From Photobacterium halotolerans DSM 18316 (GTDB lineage: Bacteria; Pseudomonadota; Gammaproteobacteria; Enterobacterales; Vibrionaceae): a stretch of 64,000 bases of DNA. Shown in pieces: positions 55,485 through 64,000 of the stretch. Position 1 is the stretch's first letter; each line of letters starts with the position of its first letter. The notes beneath the pieces are model-generated. The model worked only from the letters and a program-made list of their open reading frames with translations, made no database searches and was not told where the DNA came from. The translations under genes were made by a program, and so were the position numbers. The stretch lies in contig NZ_AULG01000014.1 in the NCBI RefSeq assembly GCF_000425165.1, positions 124,001 to 188,000 of the forward strand, given 5' to 3'.

Positions 55485-56693
55485 ATGAAACGCAAAAACA
55501 GTTCGATACAGTGCGAATGGATTGTTAACCCCGACCATAAGTGGTTAGCAGGACACTGGTGTGCGCTTGAGGAGCAGGCTGAACCAAACCTGTTTTTGTC
55601 CTGGCTCTGGATCGGGACCTGGCTGGATTGTTTTGTGGACAATTGTTGTGTTGTTCTTGCCCGGCAAGAGGACAATATTGTCGGTCTGGGTATTATCGTG
55701 ATTAAGGAGAAAAAGATCGCCGGTTTGTCCTATGGCAGACAATTCTGCCTTCACCGGACAGGTATTCCCTCACAGGATCAAATCTGGATTGAATATAACG
55801 ATTTTCTGATGGACAAGGCGCTGGTCAGTACCGTTCGACCGTTAATGACAGCCTGTGTGATGTCGCAAATGAACGGGACAGATGTCTTTGAGGTTGGCGC
55901 CAGTCTGGACGTGGACTTTATCAGTAACGGGTCACAGTCCGTGGCGGCGGATTGTGGCAGCGAAAGGGCAGACAATCAGGCCGTCTTATCCGGGCTGGTA
56001 CTTGCAGAAAAAGAGGTGGTGTGGGAGTCGGTTGGCTTTGCGCTGGATTTTGGCCCGCTGAAGGACAAGAATCAGACGCTCGATAGCTTCTTGTCGCGAA
56101 ATGCCAGATATCAGATAAAGCGCAGCCTGAATAAGTACAGTGCGCTGGGCGAAGTGAAAATCACCACGGCTTCTTCTGTCACTCAGGGGCTTGAGCTTTT
56201 CAATCATGCGGCGGAATATCACCTGAGTCGCTGGGGCAGCAAATCAGAACAAAGTGGTTTTGCGAATCCCGGTTTTCTGCATTTTCATCACGAGCTGATT
56301 CGCCGTGGACTGCCTCAGGGGCAGATTGCCATTCACCACCTGCAGGCCGGGGAAGATGATCTGGGAGTGATTTATAATTTTCACCATGCCAACTGGGTGC
56401 TGTTCTATTTAAGTGCGCTGAATTATGGCTCGGGTGATAATCACCTTAAACCCGGTCTGGTTGCGCACTATCTGCTGATCCAGGATGCCTGGGAAAAAGG
56501 GGCGCTGGGGTACGATTTTATGGGCGGGATTGCCCGCTATAAAAAAACGTTCGCCAACCGGGAGTGCCGGCTGGCGATCAGTCAGTTTCGTTATCCGCAC
56601 TTTACCTATTCAGTGAAGAAGGCTATTCGTGCTTTGAAGCGCCGTGCCCTGAAGCGTCGGGTGTTGTCCGAAAGCAGTTCTGACTGTCCTTGA
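55485..56693 (+). CDS. GNAT-type (BcsL/CelD-like) acetyltransferase of the EPS locus
   Basis: 402 aa. The C-terminal Acetyltransf_6 domain (about 190-370) has FLSRNARYQIKRSLNKYSA and DFMGGIARYKKTFAN, features of FemAB/CelD-like enzymes in exopolysaccharide clusters. It probably adds an acyl group to a sugar. An AGGG ribosome site precedes the ATG. Its last 71 bp overlap, antisense, the end of the next gene. Confidence 0.85.
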   Translation: MKRKNSSIQCEWIVNPDHKWLAGHWCALEEQAEPNLFLSWLWIGTWLDCFVDNCCVVLARQEDNIVGLGIIVIKEKKIAGLSYGRQFCLHRTGIPSQDQIWIEYNDFLMDKALVSTVRPLMTACVMSQMNGTDVFEVGASLDVDFISNGSQSVAADCGSERADNQAVLSGLVLAEKEVVWESVGFALDFGPLKDKNQTLDSFLSRNARYQIKRSLNKYSALGEVKITTASSVTQGLELFNHAAEYHLSRWGSKSEQSGFANPGFLHFHHELIRRGLPQGQIAIHHLQAGEDDLGVIYNFHHANWVLFYLSALNYGSGDNHLKPGLVAHYLLIQDAWEKGALGYDFMGGIARYKKTFANRECRLAISQFRYPHFTYSVKKAIRALKRRALKRRVLSESSSDCP

Positions 56694-58161
56694 AGGCGCC
56701 GGCAAAGGTGTCTTGCGCACTGATTGGGTTACCACAAAAATCCGAGACTCTGTTTCCTTTCGCCGTCACGGGATACTCAGTGGCACTGCGGGTTAATCTG
56801 GCTTTAACAGCATCGTCTTTGGGCGAAAAATTGCCTATTGTTGGCGAGGTAAACCAATCGTCCAGTTTTTGTTTTTCGGTCAGATAATCAGGGGAAAGAA
56901 TCAGATTGTAGGAGGCCGACGCTTTACCCTGATCGCGTTCCCGTATTTTGCCGCTCACAATGTTGTTAATCAGCTCGGCGCTGGATTGCGCAAACCGGAC
57001 GTCGATGCCGGAGGTGTGATAGAGAATGTTGTTGTTGACCAGTGAATTACTGGATTTATTAATGTACAGGCCCACATCATTGCAGTGCAGAACGATATTG
57101 TTACGCACTGTATGGCGATTTCCTTCGAAAGCAATCTGACCCCGCCGGTTTTCCTGCTCCATGCCGCCGCCACCTAATGACAGGCCAATCTGATAACCAT
57201 TATATTTCCGGCTGGTGCTGTTACAGATCACCAGATTGTTTTCTATGATACCTTGCTCGTTGCCGCCTTTCATGAACGCGCCATAGCTGACCTGATTGCC
57301 GCCGGATTTGATGAAATCACGAATGATGTTGCGATCGATACTCCAGGCATTGCCATGGTCCAGATTAATGGGAGTGACAGATCTCGAGGTGTCTCTTGGC
57401 TGAGTATTGTAAAAGTGATTGCGACGAATGGTGCCGTTATCCGGGAACTGGTTCGCCATCCGGTTGACCTTGATGGCGGCGTTGAAATCAATGAAGACAT
57501 TGTTCTGAATCAGATTATGGTCGGCATCGCCAACAATGTGCAGTGCGTGATCGCAATCGGAAGGGGTTGGACAAACGCCTTTAAAGGTCAGCCCTGATAC
57601 CGTCCAGTAGGGCTGGTTAATCACTATACCTTCCAATCCGTCGAACTGCAGCAGAACAGTACCCGGCTCTTCTGCCCGCAAGACCACAGGGCGCGATGCA
57701 GAGGGTGTAATCTGGCTGATATCAAGGCGCTTGCTGCTGAAAAAGTAGGTGCCTTTTTTCACGACTATGTCCTGACCGGGTAATACATCTTCCAGCGCTT
57801 TTTCAAAGCTTTGCTCATCGGATACCCAAAGGGTGCCGAGCGGAGCGGGTTTGATGGCTTCTGGCTGAGAACCTGCTGATGACCACTCAGGCCCGACGGA
57901 TGGCCAGTATCTGGTATCAAACTCGCGCCAGAAATAGGAAGGACTGGCGAGGTTGCTGGCCACACTGGCAACAGCCTGATTGACAGGTGCCAGACTTGGA
58001 AACTCTTGTTCAATGTGGCTGACAGATTGGCGCAAAGCGGCAGGCAGGGTCTGATTTTGTTCGCTCCAGTGTTTCACCAGATACACACAGGTCACAAGGA
58101 TGACCACGTGAGCGAGAACACCGATTGTCGCGAGATATGTTTTTATTCCTTTCGAAATCAT
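56623..58161 (-). CDS. Parallel beta-helix protein (putative polysaccharide lyase)
   Basis: 512 aa. An N-terminal membrane anchor (TYLATIGVLAHVVILVTCVYLV) is followed by a right-handed beta-helix region (about 130-430) with repeated N-rich turns such as NLIQNNVFID, TVRNNIVLHCN and SLVNNNILYHT. Chondroitinase-B/alginate-lyase-like proteins have this fold and are common in EPS loci, where they trim or process the polymer. A catalytic residue set cannot be confirmed by eye. Confidence 0.85.
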   Translation of the reverse strand: MISKGIKTYLATIGVLAHVVILVTCVYLVKHWSEQNQTLPAALRQSVSHIEQEFPSLAPVNQAVASVASNLASPSYFWREFDTRYWPSVGPEWSSAGSQPEAIKPAPLGTLWVSDEQSFEKALEDVLPGQDIVVKKGTYFFSSKRLDISQITPSASRPVVLRAEEPGTVLLQFDGLEGIVINQPYWTVSGLTFKGVCPTPSDCDHALHIVGDADHNLIQNNVFIDFNAAIKVNRMANQFPDNGTIRRNHFYNTQPRDTSRSVTPINLDHGNAWSIDRNIIRDFIKSGGNQVSYGAFMKGGNEQGIIENNLVICNSTSRKYNGYQIGLSLGGGGMEQENRRGQIAFEGNRHTVRNNIVLHCNDVGLYINKSSNSLVNNNILYHTSGIDVRFAQSSAELINNIVSGKIRERDQGKASASYNLILSPDYLTEKQKLDDWFTSPTIGNFSPKDDAVKARLTRSATEYPVTAKGNRVSDFCGNPISAQDTFAGAFKDSQNCFRTTPDASGHGASKHE

Positions 58162-58696
58162 CAGTCAGCCCCCGGCTAAGATCTGCGATAAAAGTGTGAT
58201 TAACGTCAAACAATATTCAAGATCGAGTATAGGTAAGAATGCTGAAACCGGATGAAGTAAGTACCACAAATCCGCCATAGTTCCTCACTGTAACCAGACT
58301 GGATGTGGGTGTCGCTCTGGCTTCGGCACTGAGATCAGGGAAACAGAAAAACCGGAAATATAAGCAGTTAGCCAGATTGCTAATAGGTGAAACTCGGATA
58401 GCCGTTTTTAAACTATTCAGGCGGCGGGTAAGACAATTTTATGATCCGGCATGGTGGCTCCGTGCTTCATGTGCCATTTTTAACAGAGGTATCCCAAGTT
58501 ATTCAGGCTGCTCAGGCTACAAAATACTGAGGATGATTGTAACGAGCCTCTCGGAGGCTGTCCGGGGAAACACCGTTAACTGACCCCCTAATTATCAGCG
58601 TACTGCATCAGCGTAAAGCCGCGTTCGGGCAAAGCGCTCAGTGAGGTCAGACAGGGTGTCGTTACAGGCTGGCAGTGCAGCAAATCAGGAGAAAAG
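58162..58696. other. Intergenic region between divergent EPS genes
   Basis: 535 bp holding promoters for the beta-helix gene and the downstream EPS operon. A 92-codon frame at 58305-58583 has no ribosome site or recognisable family and is not called. No repeat or strong terminator is seen. Confidence 0.6.
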
Positions 58697-59656
58697 ATGG
58701 ACGTTAAATTACTGGTAGTGATCCATGCTGAGGAAGAATTTGACTGGGATCAGGGATTTAATAGTCGCAATACTGCCGTGACGCACCATCATGCCCTGAT
58801 CCCTTTTATGGGGGAGCTGATTGATACTGGTGCTAAGATCACTCTGGCCATGGACTATCCGTTTGTTGAAAGTGCCGGCGGCAGGGAAGTGATCGTCCAC
58901 TACCAAAACAACGCAGCGCAGTGTGTTGAATTTGCTGCGCATTTGCACCCCTGGGTGAATCCGCCCAATATCACTCAGGACCAGTCTGTGACTGATTTTG
59001 AATCTTATCCCTGTAATCTGGCACCGGATCTTGAGTATGAAAAAATAAGCAGGCTGACCGACAAAATACACGCGGTGTCAGGGGTATTGCCTGTTACATA
59101 CCTTGCTGGACGGTACGGTTGCGGCCCTGCTACCAGCGAGCATTTACGCGCATTAGGTTATCAGGTTGATCTCAGTATCAGTGCTTACTGTGATTTCAGC
59201 CATCAGCAAGGGCCTGACTTCAGTGAATATACTAATGCGCCTTTTGTTGATAATGCGGTTCAGCATATTCCGCATACCAGCTCTTGGTTATCCGTTTCCA
59301 AGCGGATAGAAAAGAAAGCTAATCAGTGTCCTGCCTGGTGCCGAACCATCAACAGCAAGCGACTTACCCGTTACATTGCAAAGGCTTTTCGTCTGAGCAG
59401 GCACCGCCTGTCACCGGAAGGCAATGATCTCTCTCAGCTTCAGGCCATCACACATGCGCAGATGGCGATAGGACAGGACGTGTTTGTACTGTCTTTTCAC
59501 TCACCCAGTCTGGTGGCAGGAATGACCCCTTATGTGCCGACGTCTAAAGATTGCGAACGACTGAAATACACGACACACAGGTATATCGAGTGGTTCCAGC
59601 GGGAGCTGGGTGGAAAAATTATTCTGGCCAAAGACATGGCAGTCAGCCAGGGATAA
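58697..59656 (+). CDS. Polysaccharide deacetylase-like protein (WalW type)
   Basis: 319 aa. The N-terminal VIHAEEEFDWD resembles the WalW-type deacetylase start (DTEEEFDW), with the first Asp/Thr replaced by His/Ala. HLHPWVNPP carries the metal-binding histidines, and VFVLSFHSPSLVAGMTPY is near the C-terminus. Such enzymes modify N-acetyl sugars. The altered first motif leaves activity uncertain. AGGAG precedes the ATG; the flippase gene follows after 12 bp. Confidence 0.82.
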   Translation: MDVKLLVVIHAEEEFDWDQGFNSRNTAVTHHHALIPFMGELIDTGAKITLAMDYPFVESAGGREVIVHYQNNAAQCVEFAAHLHPWVNPPNITQDQSVTDFESYPCNLAPDLEYEKISRLTDKIHAVSGVLPVTYLAGRYGCGPATSEHLRALGYQVDLSISAYCDFSHQQGPDFSEYTNAPFVDNAVQHIPHTSSWLSVSKRIEKKANQCPAWCRTINSKRLTRYIAKAFRLSRHRLSPEGNDLSQLQAITHAQMAIGQDVFVLSFHSPSLVAGMTPYVPTSKDCERLKYTTHRYIEWFQRELGGKIILAKDMAVSQG

Positions 59657-59668
59657 AGGCAGAAACCT

Positions 59669-61135
59669 ATGGCAGATCAGTATTCCCAGGCGATATTTTC
59701 GGGTGCCAAGTGGTCTATGCTCACTATCTGGTATAACCGCTGTATCGGGCTGGTCAGCACTTTAGTGCTTGTGCGCTTACTGTCACCGGAAGATTATGGT
59801 ATTGCCGGATTCACTATGTTTTTTGTGTATTTTTTCATTGCACTATCAACTGTGGGGACCAAAAGATATGTGCTGATGGAAGATATGACGGATGAAAACA
59901 AATTGCACAGTATTTGGTCTTTGAATCTGCTGTTTCGTATCGTGTCCGCGTTTTTTTTATTTCTGTCGGCAGACTGGGTGGCTGTTTACACCAATGAACC
60001 TGAGATGACGGTGGTCATTCGTGTTGTCAGCGTTATTCCCGTTATTCTTGCTTTTCACAATGTCGGCATGGATCTGTTCGAAAAAAACTTCAACTTTAAA
60101 ATGGAAACCATGATGCTAATGGTGGCTAAAACACTCGGCAGTGTGTGTACCATAGCGGTTGCGTTAATTATCGGTAATTACTGGGCTTTAATTGCAGGTG
60201 TTATATTGATGGCCGTGATAGAAGTGATCACCAGCTATATTCTTTGTCCGTTTCGGCCCCGCTGGTGTACACAGTACTGGAAAGAACAGTGGGTTATCTC
60301 TAAATGGTTGTATCTGGTTTCTGTGTCTGGTTATATGCGCTCCAGGGTAGATATGCTGCTTTTGGGTAATATTCTTAACAGCCGCAACGTCGGTTTTTAT
60401 AATATGGGGCAGGAATTTTCCTGGCTGCCTTTTACTGACTTTCTGGCACCCATGAATCATGGCGCATTTTCGGTGTTTTCAAAACTGAAAGATCAGGATA
60501 ACTTGCTGAAAGAAAGACTGTATTCTCAAATGGCATTGTTAATGTTTCTTGCCATGCCAGTGTCTTTTGGTGTATGTGCTATTGCAGAAGATTTCGTCTA
60601 TATCGTTCTCGGTGAAAAATGGATTGGCGTTATTCCGGTCATGCAGAATTTGTCGTTTTTAATGATTGTGATGACTATGTATATGCTCATACAAACCATA
60701 TTGATCTTAAAATCCAGGATGCCGCTGTTATTCAAATGTGATTGTCTGGCTATCTTGTTAGTGATCGGCAGTTTTTATGGTAGCGGCTATAACGATCCTG
60801 ACAGCCTGTCTTTTGTTCGCTTACTGGTTGGCGGTATATTTCTGGTATGTGTGACAATCGTGTTCTTGTTTGTGATCCGGTTGCAGGTCAGCCGTGTATT
60901 ACCTGCTGTTCTGGTGCCATTTTTGGTTTCAGTATTAATGTATTTCTGCGTGATGGCTGTGGTATCTGAAATAGACAGTCATTTATGGGGTTTACTGCTG
61001 GGTATAGTAACAGGTGTATTGGTGTATACGGTTGCTATGCTGGTATTATTGCCGGTTTCAATCCGAATGATTCCGGAATATCGGAGTATACAAACTAAAA
61101 TAGGCAAAATAATCAGAACGCCTATGTTTGATTAA
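59669..61135 (+). CDS. Wzx-type lipopolysaccharide/exopolysaccharide flippase
   Basis: 488 aa with about fourteen membrane helices. The N-terminal SGAKWSMLTIWYNRCIGLVS and RLLSPEDYGIAGFT are typical of the Polysacc_synt_3/WzxC group. It moves lipid-linked repeat units across the inner membrane. It is linked to a Wzy-like ligase gene about 390 bp downstream. Confidence 0.92.
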   Translation: MADQYSQAIFSGAKWSMLTIWYNRCIGLVSTLVLVRLLSPEDYGIAGFTMFFVYFFIALSTVGTKRYVLMEDMTDENKLHSIWSLNLLFRIVSAFFLFLSADWVAVYTNEPEMTVVIRVVSVIPVILAFHNVGMDLFEKNFNFKMETMMLMVAKTLGSVCTIAVALIIGNYWALIAGVILMAVIEVITSYILCPFRPRWCTQYWKEQWVISKWLYLVSVSGYMRSRVDMLLLGNILNSRNVGFYNMGQEFSWLPFTDFLAPMNHGAFSVFSKLKDQDNLLKERLYSQMALLMFLAMPVSFGVCAIAEDFVYIVLGEKWIGVIPVMQNLSFLMIVMTMYMLIQTILILKSRMPLLFKCDCLAILLVIGSFYGSGYNDPDSLSFVRLLVGGIFLVCVTIVFLFVIRLQVSRVLPAVLVPFLVSVLMYFCVMAVVSEIDSHLWGLLLGIVTGVLVYTVAMLVLLPVSIRMIPEYRSIQTKIGKIIRTPMFD

Positions 61136-61393
61136 CCGTATTGCCGGCAGAAGATTTCAGGGATATTGCACTATAGCGGTCGAGATGTACTGAATCGATT
61201 GCATAATAATGCTGCAGTAACAGATAACAACAGTTGGCTGATGACAAATTATTGATAGTCAAAATTTTGTTGGTTCGTTAATCAGGATCTATAGTGAAAG
61301 GAGTGGTTAAAAAAGTCACAATATCGGTTCAATATGCCAGCTGGAAGCCCAGATAACCTGAGCCTTTCACACGCTCAGATAAGGAGTTGAACA

Positions 61394-61513
61394 GTGGAAT
61401 CAATCCTTTTCGCGATGGGCCTGTTTATCTTGGTGTATCTCTGTATACGCTCAATAAGGCAGGACAAAGCATGCTTTGCAAAACAGCAAAATAATTCAAA
61501 GCATCGACGTTAA
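61394..61513 (+). CDS. Small single-helix membrane protein upstream of the O-antigen ligase gene
   Basis: 39 aa from a GTG start with AAGGAG 8 bp upstream. One membrane helix (SILFAMGLFILVYLCI) is followed by a basic, polar tail. Its stop codon TAA forms part of TAAGGAG, the ribosome site of the next gene, so the two are probably translationally coupled. No homologue is recognised. The 61136-61393 stretch upstream shows nothing else. Confidence 0.6.
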   Translation: MESILFAMGLFILVYLCIRSIRQDKACFAKQQNNSKHRR

Positions 61514-61524
61514 GGAGCTGGAAA

Positions 61525-62865
61525 ATGAGAGATGTCGTCTTAATCAGCGTTTTCCTGATCCTGGCTTGTTTTGCTCTGAGGCGCTCTTACATCGCGGTGT
61601 CACTCTGGCTGTGGTCGGGGTTATTTGTGCCGGCCTATTGGGTTTACGGGTTTGCCAAGCCGATCAGTTACAACACTGTGTTTGCCCTGCTGACGCTGAT
61701 GACTTACCTTTTTTCCGGGAAGAAGCCCGCTGTTTTATTTGACGGGGTGGTCTTCATTGCTATTTTGTTTTGGCTTCATACCGGTTTAACCACCTACAAC
61801 ACCATTATTTTTCCAGAACTGGTTTGGCCGGAATGGGAGAAATTCTCCAAGATTTTCCTGTTGTTCATCATGATTGCATTAATCATCCGGCAAAAGCACG
61901 AGTTCGAAATGCTGTTGTGGGGGATATTGATGTCAGTGGGGTTCTTTGGTGCCGTAGAAGGGCTGAAGTTCCTGGCCAGTTTAGGCGGACATAAAATCCA
62001 GGGGCCAACCGGTCATTTGATCTCAGACAATAACCACCTTGCTGCTGCTTTATGTATGGTGATTCCTTTGTGTATCTATCAGTTAAAGTCCGTTCAGGAG
62101 AGGTGGATACGTTTAGGACTGACAGGTATGTTAGTGCTGTGTATATTGTCCGTGCTCGGCACTTATTCCAGAGGAGGTGTGCTTGCCCTGGCTGTGATCG
62201 GCTGTTACTTCTGGTTCAGAAGCAACAAAAAGATTCTGACATTGTTTGGTGTAGCAATTATCGTTTCAGTTTCTGTCTTGCTGCTACCGGAAAAGTGGTA
62301 CGACAGGATGGAAACGATAGAAACGGCGACTCAGGATTCTTCTTTCACTAACCGTCTGACTTCGTGGAAAATCCACACTTTGATGGCGCTGGAACGGCCG
62401 GTACTGGGAGCCGGATTTAAAGCCACCTATTTTCAGCCGGTGTGGGACAGACTCGCACTGGATATTTATAAGATAGATATTATTGAAACGCCGCCCCCCG
62501 GAGAGGAAAGCTGGGCCGCCCACAGTATTTATTTTCAGGTATTGGGTGATCACGGCTTTGTCGGTTTCTCTCTGTTCATGCTGGTTATTCTGTTGCTGTT
62601 TCTGAAAATGCGCTGGGTTATTGTGACGCTGGGGCGACCGCCCTGGAATGAGGCTCACCATTGGCAGGTTGATCTGGCGCGCATGATGCAGGTGTCTTTG
62701 CTGGGCTATTGCACGGCAGGGGCCGCGCTCTCGCTGGCGTATCTTGAGCTTTTCTGGGTATTAGCCGCGGCAATGGCGGCCTTAAGTATGCAGGTGAGAG
62801 TGATGGTCAGCCAGCAAGCGCGAAGAAAACCGGTTTCTCAGTTACAGGGCATGTCTTCCAGTTAA
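61525..62865 (+). CDS. O-antigen ligase/Wzy-like protein, exosortase A-associated type
   Basis: 446 aa, about eleven membrane helices. The N-terminal MRDVVLISVFLILACFALRR and the motif GTYSRGGVLAL (about residues 210-220) match the exosortase A system-associated O-glycosylation ligase family. A large periplasmic loop with WAAHSIYFQVLGDHG follows. It probably polymerises or ligates the exported polysaccharide. It is convergent with the glycosyltransferase gene. Confidence 0.88.
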   Translation: MRDVVLISVFLILACFALRRSYIAVSLWLWSGLFVPAYWVYGFAKPISYNTVFALLTLMTYLFSGKKPAVLFDGVVFIAILFWLHTGLTTYNTIIFPELVWPEWEKFSKIFLLFIMIALIIRQKHEFEMLLWGILMSVGFFGAVEGLKFLASLGGHKIQGPTGHLISDNNHLAAALCMVIPLCIYQLKSVQERWIRLGLTGMLVLCILSVLGTYSRGGVLALAVIGCYFWFRSNKKILTLFGVAIIVSVSVLLLPEKWYDRMETIETATQDSSFTNRLTSWKIHTLMALERPVLGAGFKATYFQPVWDRLALDIYKIDIIETPPPGEESWAAHSIYFQVLGDHGFVGFSLFMLVILLLFLKMRWVIVTLGRPPWNEAHHWQVDLARMMQVSLLGYCTAGAALSLAYLELFWVLAAAMAALSMQVRVMVSQQARRKPVSQLQGMSSS

Positions 62866-62920
62866 TGCTCTGAATATCGGTTCAATCAGTTGTGCTGCCC
62901 ACGGTGTTACCCGGCACCGC

Positions 62921-64000
62921 TCAGTGTTTGACAATCAATGACTCAAAAATGCTGACGATTTTTCGAGCATTATCCGGCCAGGTCAGTTGCTGCCTGGCAA
63001 TGCTGGCCGCCGCATTGGCACTTAATTGCTGGCGCAGTGCTGCGTCAGACAACAAACGTTTAATCTGCTTCAGCATATCGGGTAAATGCCCTGCTTTGAA
63101 CAGCAGGGCATTGTCGCCATCCGTCAGCAGCTCTTTTATGTTGTCGCTATCGGGCGCGACAATGGCTTTGCCGCACGCCAGGTATTCGATCAGCTTGAGC
63201 GGTGAGCACCAGGGGGTGACGGCCGGCTGCAGGGCAATGTCTATCTGAGAGAGCCAGCCAGGTATATGCTGGCGATCAATTAATCCTGTGATGTGAATCT
63301 GGTGCTCGGCCTTGAGATCGCGTGCCTGTTTTTTGAGTTTATCCAGAACCGGGCCGTCACCGACGATCAGGAATTTCACTGCCGGATCGTCAAGGTTTCG
63401 CTGCCGGTTAAACTCAACGATCAGTGACAAAACGTGCTCTAATTGATGCCATTCGCGGCAGAAGCCGACAAACCCAACCACCAGGCTATCCGAGAATTCA
63501 GGTTGTTTTTCTTTGTCGTCAACAGGATGAAATAAATGGTTGTCTATCCCATTGGGGATGACACTGATCGCCTGCTCAGGTACGCCTGCGCGCTGAACAT
63601 AGCCGGCCAGTACATGACTGACCGGCAGGGTATGATCGGCATTACGCCATGTGAACAGTTCAGACCAGCGGGCCAGCCAGGTGAGCGACAATCCGCCGTA
63701 GGCATTGCGCTCATCGAATAATGGGGCGTTGATCTCTAATACCAGTGGCACATTGAATAATTGTTTAGCCAGGATCCCGGAGGGAAGAAACAGGTTGTAG
63801 CGCTCATAGATGGCATCCGGTTTTTCCCGGTACAAAGTGAGGCACAGTTTGGCGAAATCATAACCACTGTAGCCAAATTCCAGTATTTCGCAGCAGAAGC
63901 GGGGCAGCATCTTGCGCACTTTGCTGACCCAGCCGCCGTCAGCGCCAAACTCGGCCTGATCGGACACAGCCGGTGCCACCACCACGACTTCGTGGCCTTG
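62921..64000 (-). CDS. Glycosyltransferase family 4, exosortase A-associated type (N-terminus beyond window)
   Basis: At least 359 codons. The frame remains open to the window edge, where it reads QGHEVVVVAPA, the usual start region of GT4 enzymes, so only a few N-terminal residues are missing. VIPNGIDNHLFHPV, VGFVGFCREWHQLEHVL and PLKLIEYLACGKAIVAPD (donor-binding Glu region) define the GT-B fold. It adds a sugar to the lipid-linked repeat unit. Confidence 0.9.
   Translation of the reverse strand, partial: QGHEVVVVAPAVSDQAEFGADGGWVSKVRKMLPRFCCEILEFGYSGYDFAKLCLTLYREKPDAIYERYNLFLPSGILAKQLFNVPLVLEINAPLFDERNAYGGLSLTWLARWSELFTWRNADHTLPVSHVLAGYVQRAGVPEQAISVIPNGIDNHLFHPVDDKEKQPEFSDSLVVGFVGFCREWHQLEHVLSLIVEFNRQRNLDDPAVKFLIVGDGPVLDKLKKQARDLKAEHQIHITGLIDRQHIPGWLSQIDIALQPAVTPWCSPLKLIEYLACGKAIVAPDSDNIKELLTDGDNALLFKAGHLPDMLKQIKRLLSDAALRQQLSANAAASIARQQLTWPDNARKIVSIFESLIVKH

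Noticed and set aside
58305..58583. 92-codon plus-strand frame between EPS genes
   Set aside because: No ribosome site, no recognisable domain, uneven composition.
1..64000. rRNA, tRNA, insertion sequences, integrase or attachment sites
   Set aside because: None could be recognised on either strand by reading.

Overview
The window reads as a chromosomal segment of a marine gammaproteobacterium of the Vibrionaceae, most likely Photobacterium or a close relative (inference). The supporting loci are a vemP-secD2-secF2 operon, a phaB-phaA-phaP-phaC polyhydroxybutyrate cluster, a CsrB-type RNA with a UvrY/GacA palindrome, SstT, PqiABC and a CsrA/sigma-54 style of regulation. No rRNA, tRNA, CRISPR array, transposase or prophage gene was seen.

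Layout. 1-10720 (minus strand): one long operon with the urea ABC transporter urtABCDE followed directly by urease ureDABCE, a HupE/UreJ metal permease and the start of ureF. It is preceded by a sigma-54-type promoter. 11117-12657: a small membrane protein and sstT, convergent around a strong hairpin. 13039-20182 (minus): a MoxR/Bat (aerotolerance) operon. 20534-25264 (plus): the PHB cluster, preceded by an NtrC-like box and a sigma-54-like promoter. 25509-29130: pqiABC. 29432-30976: a Mak-like ROK sugar kinase, then csrB. 31013-33853: an MFS carrier and the GTPase RbgA/YlqF, separated by a non-coding stretch that holds a sigma-54 promoter and an intrinsic terminator with no ORF between them (candidate new sRNA). 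34282-39497: a Na+/H+ antiporter, a K+ channel-like protein and vemP-secD2-secF2. 39578-44226 (minus): a peptide/nickel-type ABC transporter. 44519-51139: small proteins, a GlxA-type regulator, a FabY-like ketoacyl synthase, an acyl-CoA ligase and CreA. 51222-64000: an exopolysaccharide locus of the exosortase-A/PEP-CTERM-associated type (VanZ, trypsin-like protease, PrsT, GNAT enzyme, beta-helix protein, deacetylase, flippase, Wzy-like ligase, glycosyltransferase), with no exosortase in view.

How it works together. The three sigma-54-like promoters lie upstream of urea uptake/urease, PHB synthesis and an unknown sRNA. All three have TGCAC/GTGCA-type half-sites about 90-140 bp upstream, the geometry of NtrC enhancers. 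I infer a nitrogen-limitation theme linking nitrogen scavenging, carbon storage and RNA regulation. A second theme is a dispersed 16-bp repeat (GTGYCTGTCCCKTTWA) that clusters in the urease genes. It has extended the N-termini of UreD and UreB and also lies inside a protease gene and in an intergenic region.
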